A stretch of DNA of 64,000 nt from NCBI RefSeq assembly GCF_000420065.1, contig NZ_ATUF01000006.1, positions 1-64,000 of the forward strand. Direction: 5' to 3'. A program made the translations under genes and the position numbers. The stretch is from Varibaculum cambriense DSM 15806 (GTDB lineage: Bacteria; Actinomycetota; Actinomycetes; Actinomycetales; Actinomycetaceae). The notes under the pieces were generated by a model. That model did no database searches and was not told the DNA's origin. It worked only from the letters and a program-made list of their open reading frames with translations. Shown in pieces: positions 37,351-46,151 of this stretch (positions are counted from its first letter, which is position 1; every line of letters starts with the position of its first letter).

Positions 37351-39234
37351 TTGGCGAAGAAAAAATATCACGCCGGACGCACACTGGCATTTTTCCTGGT
37401 ACTTGTGCTGGCTTTAACGGGAACCCTACTGGTGGGGGTACTCACTAAGAAAGCTAAACCAACCCCCTCTTTGGCTCTGGATTTGGAGGGCGGCACCCAG
37501 CTGATCCTCACCCCGAAAGGTAATGCTGCTTCCGGAGCTAAACGTGCAGTTACCTCTGAGGATATTACCCAGGCGATTGAGGTTATTAGGCAGCGTGTCG
37601 ATGCTTCCGGGGTTTCGGAAGCGGAGATCACCTCCCAGGGTAACTCCAATATTTTGGTCTCCCTACCCGGTAACCCTTCCAAAGAAACTTTGGATTTGGT
37701 GCGCCAGTCCGCAGAGTTGTATTTCCGTGCGGTATTGCGTTCTGCTCCGGGAGTTCCCCAATCGGTGATGGCGCAACAGGCAGAGCAACAACAAGCCGGC
37801 AAGAAGCAGGCGAAACCGGCAAACATCGATCCGGAAGCCTTTGCTAAGCAATTGGCGGATCTTGACCATGACGGCAAGATCAGTGATAAGCCGGCAAGCC
37901 AGCCTAAAGACAATTCGGATGATGCTTGGATAACCGAGAAAGTTCTGCAAGAGTTCTATGCCAAAGATTGTCAGCAAAAGAGCTCTCGGGAAGGTGGCTC
38001 CTCCGGTGATATTAAGAAACCACTGGTAGCCTGCTCCAGCGAAGGGCACGAGAAGTATATTTTGTCTCCTGCTGAGGTTTCGGGTGCGCGGATTTCTTCT
38101 GCGGAATCGGGGATGGGAACCGGTGCTTCCGGGCAGTCCACCGGACAGTGGATAGTAAGCTTATCTTTCGATAAACAGGGTGCCTCCCAATTCGCGGATA
38201 TCACCACCCGGATGATGAAGTACCGGGGTAAACCGGTTGCGGGAGAAAACGGCTTACCGCCAGGGCAAAATAACGATAAGAACCGTTTCGCGATCGTGCT
38301 GGATGGACTGGTAGTTTCAGCACCGGGAGTAAATAACGCGATCACTAACGGCAAAGCCGAGATTTCGGGATCTTTTACCCGTTCTTCTGCTACGGCCTTA
38401 GCGAACCAGTTGAAGTTCGGCTCCTTACCGCTAAACTTCGATGTGCAATCCGAACAACAAGTATCGGCTACCCTGGGTGCTGACCAGCTCCGTTATGGGG
38501 TTATTGCCGGTATTATCGGTTTAATTCTGGTGGTCTTTTATCTGATTTGGCAATACCGCGGCCTAGCAGTAGTCGCGGTGGGCTCTCTGGTGAGCGCCGG
38601 TGTGCTCCTCTACTTGACCTTGACTTTATTGTCCTGGTCGATGGGCTATCGCCTCTCCCTAGCGGGCATTGCGGGCGTGATCGTGTCTATCGGGACTACC
38701 GCTGACTCGTTCATTATTTACTTCGAGAGGATTCGCGATGAGGTTCGCGACGGCAAAGCCTTGTCGAGTGCGGTTAGCGTCGGTTGGGATCGGGCAAAAC
38801 GCACTATCGTTACCTCCGACTTGGTGAACGTGCTGGCGGCTTGCGTGCTCTACTTCCTGGCAGTGGGCGGGGTACAGGGCTTCGCCTTCACCCTCGGGAT
38901 CACTACTTTGATCGACTTGGCGCTAATCTTCATCTTCACCCACCCGATGATGGTGTGGCTACTGCGGTTTAAGTTCTTCGGTGAAGGACATAAGCTCTCC
39001 GGCCTCGATCCAGAGCACCTGGGTGCGCAGCGCGGAACCTACCGGTATGTAGGCGCGGGACAGGTTCGCAAGATTCGCTCTGTCTATAAATCTCAGCCGG
39101 AAGAGGACGCCGGAAAGTCAGATGATGACAAAGCTAAGGAAGCAGACGCGGTAAAAGCGGATTCGAACGAGGATGATGCTCCTGCAGATGAGCCAACGTC
39201 AGTATCCGCGACGGACCAGGAGGAAGAAAAGTGA
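37351..39234 (+). CDS. secD: Protein translocase subunit SecD
   Basis: A 627-aa RND-type membrane protein that uses the proton gradient to help release exported proteins. TM1 is near residues 10-30. A large periplasmic region follows with LDLEGGTQLILTP, then five C-terminal membrane segments with GIAGVIVSIGTTADSFIIYF and FERIRDEVRDGKAL. An inserted low-complexity Gln/Lys stretch lies near 145-165, and the C-terminal roughly 50 residues are acidic. The TTG start has GGAAAG upstream. Confidence 0.93.
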   Translation: MAKKKYHAGRTLAFFLVLVLALTGTLLVGVLTKKAKPTPSLALDLEGGTQLILTPKGNAASGAKRAVTSEDITQAIEVIRQRVDASGVSEAEITSQGNSNILVSLPGNPSKETLDLVRQSAELYFRAVLRSAPGVPQSVMAQQAEQQQAGKKQAKPANIDPEAFAKQLADLDHDGKISDKPASQPKDNSDDAWITEKVLQEFYAKDCQQKSSREGGSSGDIKKPLVACSSEGHEKYILSPAEVSGARISSAESGMGTGASGQSTGQWIVSLSFDKQGASQFADITTRMMKYRGKPVAGENGLPPGQNNDKNRFAIVLDGLVVSAPGVNNAITNGKAEISGSFTRSSATALANQLKFGSLPLNFDVQSEQQVSATLGADQLRYGVIAGIIGLILVVFYLIWQYRGLAVVAVGSLVSAGVLLYLTLTLLSWSMGYRLSLAGIAGVIVSIGTTADSFIIYFERIRDEVRDGKALSSAVSVGWDRAKRTIVTSDLVNVLAACVLYFLAVGGVQGFAFTLGITTLIDLALIFIFTHPMMVWLLRFKFFGEGHKLSGLDPEHLGAQRGTYRYVGAGQVRKIRSVYKSQPEEDAGKSDDDKAKEADAVKADSNEDDAPADEPTSVSATDQEEEK

Positions 39235-40319
39235 GTTTCGCAAGTTGGGGTAATGCCCTCTATTCTGGTCGCAAATCTTACAAGTTTATTGATAACCGCA
39301 AATACCTGCTGATTGCGGGGGTTGCGTTAATGCTGATTTCAGTGCTGGCGATATCAGTGCTGGGGTTGGAGCGCTCTATTGACTTTAAGGGCGGCACCGA
39401 GTTCACAATTTCTTCGGTGGCGGGTAGAGATCAAGCTCCGGCTCAAAAGGTAGTAAACGCCAACCCTAAGCTCAAGGGTTCCTCGGTGAACTCGGTGGGA
39501 GCATCTTCCATTCGGGTGCAATCAGTTTCCCTAGATACTACCGCTAAGCGTCAGGTGGTTTCCGATTTAGCTAAAGCCTATAAGGTGCCAGAAGCCAAAG
39601 TAGCGGCGACCACGATTGGCCCGTCTTGGGGCGCGGACGTGACCTATAAGGCGCTGCAATCTTTGGTTATTTTCTTTATCCTAGTAGCTCTGATGTTGTG
39701 GGCGTACTTTAGAACCTGGACAATGGCATTCTCGGCATTGTTCGCGCTCTGTCATGACGTGCTAATCACCGGCCTGGTTTTAGCGCTGACTCGGGTAGAG
39801 ATTTCCCCGGCCACTATCATCGGGGTGCTCACCATTTTGGGCTACTCCCTCTATGACACGGTGGTAGTCTTCGATAAGGTACGTGAACTTTCGGTTGATT
39901 TCGAGCAGCAAACCCGCTCTACTTACGGCGAGATCGTCAACCTGGCAATCAACCAGACTCTGGTGCGCTCGATCAATACTTCTGTGGTGGCGCTGCTACC
40001 GGTTACCTCGATCCTGTTGATTTCCTGGATCACTCTCGGGGGCGGCACCTTGCGTGATATTTCCTTAGCACTATTTGTAGGGATGATTGCCGGTACCCTC
40101 TCTTCGATTCTGATTGCACCTTCTATGCTGATGCTGTTGCGTTCGCGCACCGAAAAGATTTCCAGTCACACCCAAAAGGTACTGGAGAAGCGAGCTGGTG
40201 GCAGCGACCAGATTGAGGGACAGGAAGCAGAGCTTTCCCGGGTGGCGCAGCCTTTGAAAGCCGGTCATCACCAGGGACAACAGGCACAACCCAAACGCAC
40301 TCCCAGGAGCAAACGATGA
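39231..40319 (+). CDS. secF: Protein translocase subunit SecF
   Basis: A 362-aa partner of SecD with six membrane segments. It has the family motif FKGGTEF near residue 47 and TILGYSLYDTVVVFDKVREL in the membrane. It overlaps secD by 4 nt and apt by 4 nt, so translation is coupled. The basic C-terminal tail (KRTPRSKR) is typical. Confidence 0.93.
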   Translation: MSFASWGNALYSGRKSYKFIDNRKYLLIAGVALMLISVLAISVLGLERSIDFKGGTEFTISSVAGRDQAPAQKVVNANPKLKGSSVNSVGASSIRVQSVSLDTTAKRQVVSDLAKAYKVPEAKVAATTIGPSWGADVTYKALQSLVIFFILVALMLWAYFRTWTMAFSALFALCHDVLITGLVLALTRVEISPATIIGVLTILGYSLYDTVVVFDKVRELSVDFEQQTRSTYGEIVNLAINQTLVRSINTSVVALLPVTSILLISWITLGGGTLRDISLALFVGMIAGTLSSILIAPSMLMLLRSRTEKISSHTQKVLEKRAGGSDQIEGQEAELSRVAQPLKAGHHQGQQAQPKRTPRSKR

Positions 40320-40855
40320 TAAACCCCAAACTCGCTCCCTTAGGAAAAATTATTCGCGAGAACCTGCGCGACGTGCCGGATTTTCCGCAAACGGGGGTAC
40401 TCTTTAGAGATATTTCCCCGCTGCTGGCTAACGGAGAAGCGTTTTCCCAGTTGGTGAAAGGTCTTGCTGATTTTTATCGCGGCCGCGTGGATTTGGTTGC
40501 CGGCCTGGAATCCCGGGGATTCTTGATTGCGGCTCCGGTAGCGGTCGAACTGGGGCTAGGCACCTTGATGATCCGTAAAGCGGGGAAACTGCCTGGTCCG
40601 GTAATCGGAATCGATTACGGCCTCGAATATGGCAAATCCCGCATGGAGCTGCAGCCGGATTCCATTAAAGAGGGTGCGCGGGTTTTAGTACTCGATGACG
40701 TGCTGGCTACTGGCGGCACCGTAAATGCGTCGGCGGCGCTCATCAAACGCGCGGGCGCAATCGTAGAATCCGTGTGCGTTTTGATGGAGCTGGAAGAACT
40801 CGATGGCCGCGAGCATATCGGCGACTTGGAATGTGAAGCCCTGACTCTGATCTAG
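40316..40855 (+). CDS. apt: Adenine phosphoribosyltransferase
   Basis: A 179-aa type I PRTase making AMP from adenine and PRPP. The PRPP loop is RVLVLDDVLATGGTV near residue 122. The hood motif with FRDISPLL and GLESRGFL is typical of Apt. It overlaps secF by 4 nt and stands before rel, as in mycobacteria. Confidence 0.93.
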   Translation: MINPKLAPLGKIIRENLRDVPDFPQTGVLFRDISPLLANGEAFSQLVKGLADFYRGRVDLVAGLESRGFLIAAPVAVELGLGTLMIRKAGKLPGPVIGIDYGLEYGKSRMELQPDSIKEGARVLVLDDVLATGGTVNASAALIKRAGAIVESVCVLMELEELDGREHIGDLECEALTLI

Positions 40856-40939
40856 AGTATTTGCTTCTCCTTTTCCCATCCATGGGCCGATCTAACTGGC
40901 AAATTGGGGAAATGACTGGAGGGTCACTAAACTAGATAC

Positions 40940-43267
40940 ATGAGTTCTATCACTCCTGATGAGGGCGCCAACGCAGTTCCGTCCTCGCGGGTGCGTGCTT
41001 CTTTGGCCTGGTTAACTGGGCGTTCTAAAAACATTGATCCTCATATTCAAGCTTTGGTGCGCGCGCTTCGCGCCAATCATCCCAAAGCAGATATTTCTTT
41101 GATAGAACGCGCCTATCAGACGGCCTCGCGTTGCCATGAAGGGCAGTTCCGCAAATCAGGGGAACCCTATATTACCCATCCGGTAGCGGTGGCTACTATC
41201 CTGGCAGAAATTGGGATGACCAGCACCACCTTGGCAGCGGCGCTGCTGCATGACACGGTGGAGGACACCGACTATACCCTGGAGGAACTTACCGCCGATT
41301 TTGGGGAAGAAATCGCCCTCCTGGTTGACGGGGTAACCAAACTAGACAAAGTCACCTACGGGCAGGCAGCACAATCCGAAACCGTGCGCAAAATGATTAT
41401 CTCCATGTCCCGCGATATTCGGGTGTTGGTGATAAAACTGGGGGATCGTCTCCATAACGCGCGGACTTGGAAATATGTTTCCCCCAAATCGGCGCAAAAT
41501 AAGGCGCGGGAAACCTTAGAGATTTTTGCGCCTCTGGCCCATCGCCTGGGGATGAATACCATCAAATGGGAGCTAGAGGATCTGGCCTTCAAGACTCTCT
41601 ACCCGGATCTTTATGAAGAAATCGATAACTTGGTGCATGAGCGTGCCCCGGAACGCGAAAAATATCTGCGCGAAGTAATCGACAAAATAAAAGAAGATTT
41701 ACGGGTAAATAAGATCGCGGGACAGGTAACTGGCCGCCCCAAACATCACTATTCCATCTACCAAAAGATGATTGTCCGCGGACGCGACTTTGACGATATC
41801 TATGATCTAGTTGGGGTGCGGGTACTGGTAGATACGGTGCGGGATTGTTATGCAGTCCTCGGGGAAATGCACGCGCGTTGGAACCCGATCCCGGGGCGCT
41901 TTAAAGACTATATTGCAATGCCCAAATTCAATCTGTACCAGTCGCTACATACTACGGTCGTAGGCCCCGGAGGTAAACCGGTAGAAATCCAGATTCGCAC
42001 CTGGGAAATGCATCGCCGCGCCGAATATGGAATCGCTGCTCACTGGCGCTACAAAGAAGACCCCAACGCTAAATCGGCAGGCGATAATAAAGGGGTATTG
42101 GCTGATAGTGGCGAAATGGGCTGGCTGCGCCAATTAGTGGATTGGCAAAAAGAGACCCAAGACCCGGGTGAATTTTTGGATTCTCTGCGCTATGAAATGT
42201 CAGGATCCCGGGTATATGTGTTTACCCCGGCGGGAGAGGTTAAAGATCTGCCGGCGGGCGCTACTCCGGTCGATTTTGCCTACGCGGTGCATACCGAAGT
42301 AGGTAACCGTACTGTGGGGGCAAAAGTTGGCGGCAAATTGGTGCCCCTGGACACCAAGTTGGAAAACGGGGATAACGTTGAGGTGCTAACTTCCCGCTCT
42401 CCGACCTCAGGTCCTTCTCGGGATTGGCTACAGTTTGTGGCCAGCCCCCGGGCTCGCAACAAGATCAAAGCCTGGTTCTCTAAAGAACGCCGCGAAGAAG
42501 CTATCGAAGCCGGACAGGGTCTGATTTCGACCTATATGCGCAAACAAAATCTACCTTTGCAGCGCCTGATGAGTCATGAGACGATGACGGCTTTGGCCTC
42601 TGGTATGGGGTACGGCGATGTCTCCGCCCTTTATGCGGCAGTAGGTAGCCACCATGTTTCGGCAGCCCATGTAGTTGAAAAACTCATGGAAAGTGCCGGG
42701 GGAGAGGACGGAGCAGAGGAGACCCTGTCCGAGGCAGTCCTTCCGGAGCAAGTTGAAGCACGTCCTAGTAGTAGTAACGAAGGCACCGGTATCCAGGTTG
42801 AAGGGATGAAACAGGGAGAAATCTGGACGAAGATTGCCCGCTGCTGTAATCCGCTACCGGGAGATAAAATTGTCGGGTTTGTTACCCGGGGTCACGGGGT
42901 GTCTGTCCATCGCGAGGAATGTTCCAATGCCCAAAACTTGATGGCGCATCCCGAACGGGTAGTGCAGGTTTCTTGGGCAGAGCATCCGACTGCAAAATTC
43001 CAGGTAGAAATTGAGATTCAGGCGCTCGATCGTGAGGGATTGATTAATGACGTTACGCAGGTATTGGCGGATTATCGCGCTAATATTTTGGCGGCTTCCA
43101 TGAACACTTCTTCAGATCGGGTAGCTACTTCCCGCTACACTTTCGAAGTGGCAGACTCTCGCTATTTGCACGCGATTTTGAATGATATCCATAAGATTCC
43201 GGGGGTGTTTTTAGCAAAACGCACCACCGGTACTTTGCGTAAACAACCGGTTAACCAAAGCCAATAG
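40940..43267 (+). CDS. rel: Bifunctional (p)ppGpp synthetase/hydrolase Rel
   Basis: A 775-aa long RSH protein. The HD hydrolase domain holds HDTVEDTDYTLEEL near residue 100, so hydrolysis should be active. The synthetase domain holds GRPKHHYSIYQKM near 265, YDLVGVRVLVD and FKDYIAMPKFNLYQSLHTTV. TGS, zinc-finger (ARCCNPLPGD) and ACT domains follow. The ATG is preceded at exactly 6 nt by TAAACT (40928-40933), suggesting a leaderless mRNA. It is the single RSH gene in this window. Confidence 0.94.
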   Translation: MSSITPDEGANAVPSSRVRASLAWLTGRSKNIDPHIQALVRALRANHPKADISLIERAYQTASRCHEGQFRKSGEPYITHPVAVATILAEIGMTSTTLAAALLHDTVEDTDYTLEELTADFGEEIALLVDGVTKLDKVTYGQAAQSETVRKMIISMSRDIRVLVIKLGDRLHNARTWKYVSPKSAQNKARETLEIFAPLAHRLGMNTIKWELEDLAFKTLYPDLYEEIDNLVHERAPEREKYLREVIDKIKEDLRVNKIAGQVTGRPKHHYSIYQKMIVRGRDFDDIYDLVGVRVLVDTVRDCYAVLGEMHARWNPIPGRFKDYIAMPKFNLYQSLHTTVVGPGGKPVEIQIRTWEMHRRAEYGIAAHWRYKEDPNAKSAGDNKGVLADSGEMGWLRQLVDWQKETQDPGEFLDSLRYEMSGSRVYVFTPAGEVKDLPAGATPVDFAYAVHTEVGNRTVGAKVGGKLVPLDTKLENGDNVEVLTSRSPTSGPSRDWLQFVASPRARNKIKAWFSKERREEAIEAGQGLISTYMRKQNLPLQRLMSHETMTALASGMGYGDVSALYAAVGSHHVSAAHVVEKLMESAGGEDGAEETLSEAVLPEQVEARPSSSNEGTGIQVEGMKQGEIWTKIARCCNPLPGDKIVGFVTRGHGVSVHREECSNAQNLMAHPERVVQVSWAEHPTAKFQVEIEIQALDREGLINDVTQVLADYRANILAASMNTSSDRVATSRYTFEVADSRYLHAILNDIHKIPGVFLAKRTTGTLRKQPVNQSQ

Positions 43268-43804
43268 CCGGGCGCGGTTCCAGCTATCCTTACCGGTCAG
43301 GTGGGGAAAGCGGTCGCAAGAGTGTAGAGCAGCTGTCGGACTCAGCAGATTGACTTTCCCCAGGCGCACAAAATCATTACGCGAGCCGCGACCCCGGTTA
43401 GCGGCTTGGCTTTTTAGGGTACTGTCGCCTATTCGATTGCATCCTAGGGGGATAATTCCCTGCTGCTGGAAGCGTCGGCGCGAGGGCGCGTCCAGCTGGA
43501 TCCAGTAGCGGCAATCAGCGGCGCGCCGCGGACGGCGTAAACTCGCGATATATACCGTCTGCGGGGGACAGGAGTTTCCTGCCCAAACCCAGGCGGCGGA
43601 GTGCGCACTAAGGAAACATCCGCTAGGAACTAGGGGAGCCAAAAAGAGCGCCCGTCCGTAGATGGAAGCTAAAGTAACCGGCTCGGCCAGTAAATCAACC
43701 GTTCCGCTATGGCTACGAATAAAACGATTTCCGCGCAGTAGCGAGGCTCGCGCTGCCCCTTGCAGCAGTTGGTTTCCCAAGGCATCAACCAGGATTGCTT
43801 CCAT
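43211..43804 (-). CDS. Hypothetical protein convergent with rel
   Basis: A 197-aa frame with no certain family. The middle has ASIYGRALFLAPLVPSGCFL and then SAHSAAWVWAG, which recalls the HxSAAxLWG motif of some actinobacterial AbiEi-like or DUF559-associated proteins. That resemblance is weak. The basic C-terminal half has many Arg and Asn. The last 57 nt overlap the 3' end of rel on the other strand. The ATG has no clear ribosome site. It is plausible but not proven, and no other strand offers a better reading of 43268-43804. Confidence 0.5.
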   Translation of the reverse strand: MEAILVDALGNQLLQGAARASLLRGNRFIRSHSGTVDLLAEPVTLASIYGRALFLAPLVPSGCFLSAHSAAWVWAGNSCPPQTVYIASLRRPRRAADCRYWIQLDAPSRRRFQQQGIIPLGCNRIGDSTLKSQAANRGRGSRNDFVRLGKVNLLSPTAALHSCDRFPHLTGKDSWNRARLLALVNRLFTQSTGGAFC

Positions 43805-43893
43805 GGATTTAGCCTGGCGGGCGTGAGGATCCTAAACAAAGCCGCCAGTAACTCGTAAGGAAAACCAAAACCTAAAAGGACTGTGGAAAACTA

Positions 43894-44649
43894 TTAGCCT
43901 TGGTATCTAGCTTGCGCCAAGAAGGGGTTGTGGGCTTTCTCCAAACCGAAGACTGTGGCCGGGCCATGTCCAGGAAGCAGCAGGGTATCAGGGTGAATCA
44001 CATTTTGCAGGGTGCGCAGGGTATGCAGCATCTGCTGGGAATCACCGCCGGGCAAATCGGTGCGTCCCACCGAGCCGGCAAAAATTACGTCGCCTGATAA
44101 AGCTAGCTGCCGAGGAGCCTCTTTTTCCCGTCCAGATTCGTTTAGCCACTGCTGGTAAATAGTTTGGGCTTCCGGTTCTGCATTTCCGCACAAGGCTTCG
44201 GCTTCGAAAAGAAATAGCGTGGATCCTTCAGTGTGTCCGGGAGCGGGGACTGCTCGCATAAAAATTCCCGGCGCTAGTTCTGCTCCTTCACTGGTGGCAG
44301 CGCCGGGCAGTACCTGCAAGTTTTCGGGTTCTTTCCAGGGTGGGAGCGCTAGTTCATGCTCGGCACGTTCGCGAGGATCTAGCTTTTCCGGGTGAAAACG
44401 GTATTCGTCGGGGGCGGGAATATAGACCGGAGCCTTGCCAGCGATAGCATGAGCATCCCAAATATGGTCAGCATGTCCGTGAGTACACAGCACTGCCGCC
44501 ACGGTTACTTCCAGGCGTTGTAGCGTGGCTTGCAGCTGGTCTAAAGCACCAGATCCGGGGTCTACAACCAAGGCTTCCCGACTCCCGGGAGCTAAGAGCA
44601 AATAAGGGTTTTCTGAATAGAAGGGCGCATAAAATTTTTCGATCCTCAT
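43894..44649 (-). CDS. Metallo-beta-lactamase-fold hydrolase (glyoxalase II-like)
   Basis: A 251-aa MBL-fold protein. The metal ligands are seen as THGHADH (H-x-H-x-D-H) near residue 57, PAPGHTEGS, LSGDVIFAGSVGRTDLP and LLPGHGPATVFG. This matches the hydroxyacylglutathione-hydrolase-like clade found after rel in actinobacteria. The substrate is unknown. TATGAT, a near-perfect -10 hexamer, ends 6 nt upstream of the ATG, so it should be leaderless. Confidence 0.85.
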   Translation of the reverse strand: MRIEKFYAPFYSENPYLLLAPGSREALVVDPGSGALDQLQATLQRLEVTVAAVLCTHGHADHIWDAHAIAGKAPVYIPAPDEYRFHPEKLDPRERAEHELALPPWKEPENLQVLPGAATSEGAELAPGIFMRAVPAPGHTEGSTLFLFEAEALCGNAEPEAQTIYQQWLNESGREKEAPRQLALSGDVIFAGSVGRTDLPGGDSQQMLHTLRTLQNVIHPDTLLLPGHGPATVFGLEKAHNPFLAQARYQG

Positions 44650-44780
44650 AGGGATATCATAAAGGATGTGCGCCCTTGGTGGTTTAGCAGCTCTAGGGCA
44701 TAATATGGTTAAGGAGCAATCAGCTCCGCGCGCAGGCGGCTAATCCTAGCCGCTAAAATAACTGATTTAAGGAAAAATTA

Positions 44781-46121
44781 GTGACTGAACAGCCCGATAC
44801 CGCTCCCAAGCCCAAACCCGTTCCCACCCCGGGGAAGATTCGTTTACCCAGGGAAAATAAACCGGTAGCTCCGGTAAGAACCCCTGATTTTTCGGCAGCC
44901 TTGCCTTTTGGACGCGTTGATGCAGAGGGGCGCGTCTGGGTTAAAGATGGGGAAGCTGAACGCCAGATTGGTCAGTTCCCGGCGGAAGTTCCCGAGAATC
45001 CTTTGAATATCTACGTCAGGCGCTACCTGGATATTGCCGCCCAAATATCGTTGTTTGCGGAGCGACTGCCCCGGCTGGCCGAACGCGAGATTGACCAGAC
45101 TATGAAGTCACTGCGCGAACAGGTCAGCGAGCCGGCTGCAGTCGGTGATCTCCCGGCTTTGCGGGAAAAAGTTGCTAAGCTGCAGGAAAAAGCCGATAAG
45201 CGCAAAGAAGAGGCTGCTCAGCAGCGGGCGGAAGCCAAGGAAGAGGCGCGTAAAAATCGCGAACAAGTGGTGGTGCGGGCCGAAGAAATCGCCGCGCAAG
45301 ATTCTGCTCGTACCCAGTGGAAGCACTCTGGTCAAGAGTTAAGAGACTTGCTGGACGAGTGGAAACGTCTCCAGCATGCCGGGCCGCGGATTGACCGGGC
45401 AATAGAAGATGAACTCTGGAAACGCTTTGCAGCGGCTCGTTCCACCTTCGACAAGAAGCGCCGCGCATTCTTTACCGAACTAGATGCCACGCAGGCGCAA
45501 GCGAAGACAGCGAAAGAAAAACTTATTGCCGAGGCCGAAGCCCTCTCCGATTCCACTAACTGGGGCGAGACCGCCCGCGCCTACCGGGATTTAATGACCC
45601 GCTGGAAGGCGGCAGGACGTGCCTCCCGCCGGGAAGATGACGCCCTCTGGCAACGCTTCCACCGGGCGCAACAGCAGTTCTTTGATGCTCGTAATGCTCA
45701 AAACGAAGCTGTCAATGCCTTAGAAGGGGAGAACCTCGCCAAGAAAGAAGCTCTTTTGGTGAAGGCAGAAGCCCTCAAAGAGCTCACCGACGTAGAGGAA
45801 ATTAAATCCCGGCTGCGTCCCCTACAAGAGCAATGGGACGAAATTGGGCATGTTCCGCGCGCCGATATTGATCGCGTGGAACGGCGGATGCGTGCGGTAG
45901 AGGATCACCTGCGCAACTTGGAAGAGGAAATCTGGCGTAAATCAAACCCGGAAACCAAGGCGCGCGCCGAAGGCATGGCAGGACAGCTTAAAGGTCTTAT
46001 CGACCAGATTAAGTCGGAGATTGCTCAGGCAGAAGCGGATGGGGATAGTAAAAAAGCGGCAGAACTTCAAGAGTCACTAAAAGCCCGTGAAGCTTGGCTC
46101 AAGCAGGTAGAGTCCTTTTAG
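44781..46121 (+). CDS. DUF349 domain protein
   Basis: A 446-aa coiled-coil protein with several DUF349 repeats (helical units with W-x8-G-x-A/P: LMTRWKAAGRASRREDDALW near residue 270). The N-terminal roughly 60 residues are Pro/Lys-rich. The family is linked to ribosome or stress functions by context only, and the biochemical role is not settled. It is common in actinobacteria beside rel and a metallo-hydrolase. The GTG start has AAGGA about 8 nt upstream. Confidence 0.82.
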   Translation: MTEQPDTAPKPKPVPTPGKIRLPRENKPVAPVRTPDFSAALPFGRVDAEGRVWVKDGEAERQIGQFPAEVPENPLNIYVRRYLDIAAQISLFAERLPRLAEREIDQTMKSLREQVSEPAAVGDLPALREKVAKLQEKADKRKEEAAQQRAEAKEEARKNREQVVVRAEEIAAQDSARTQWKHSGQELRDLLDEWKRLQHAGPRIDRAIEDELWKRFAAARSTFDKKRRAFFTELDATQAQAKTAKEKLIAEAEALSDSTNWGETARAYRDLMTRWKAAGRASRREDDALWQRFHRAQQQFFDARNAQNEAVNALEGENLAKKEALLVKAEALKELTDVEEIKSRLRPLQEQWDEIGHVPRADIDRVERRMRAVEDHLRNLEEEIWRKSNPETKARAEGMAGQLKGLIDQIKSEIAQAEADGDSKKAAELQESLKAREAWLKQVESF

Positions 46122-46151
46122 GAGCTGTTAACGTCAAGAAAGAGGACTGTG

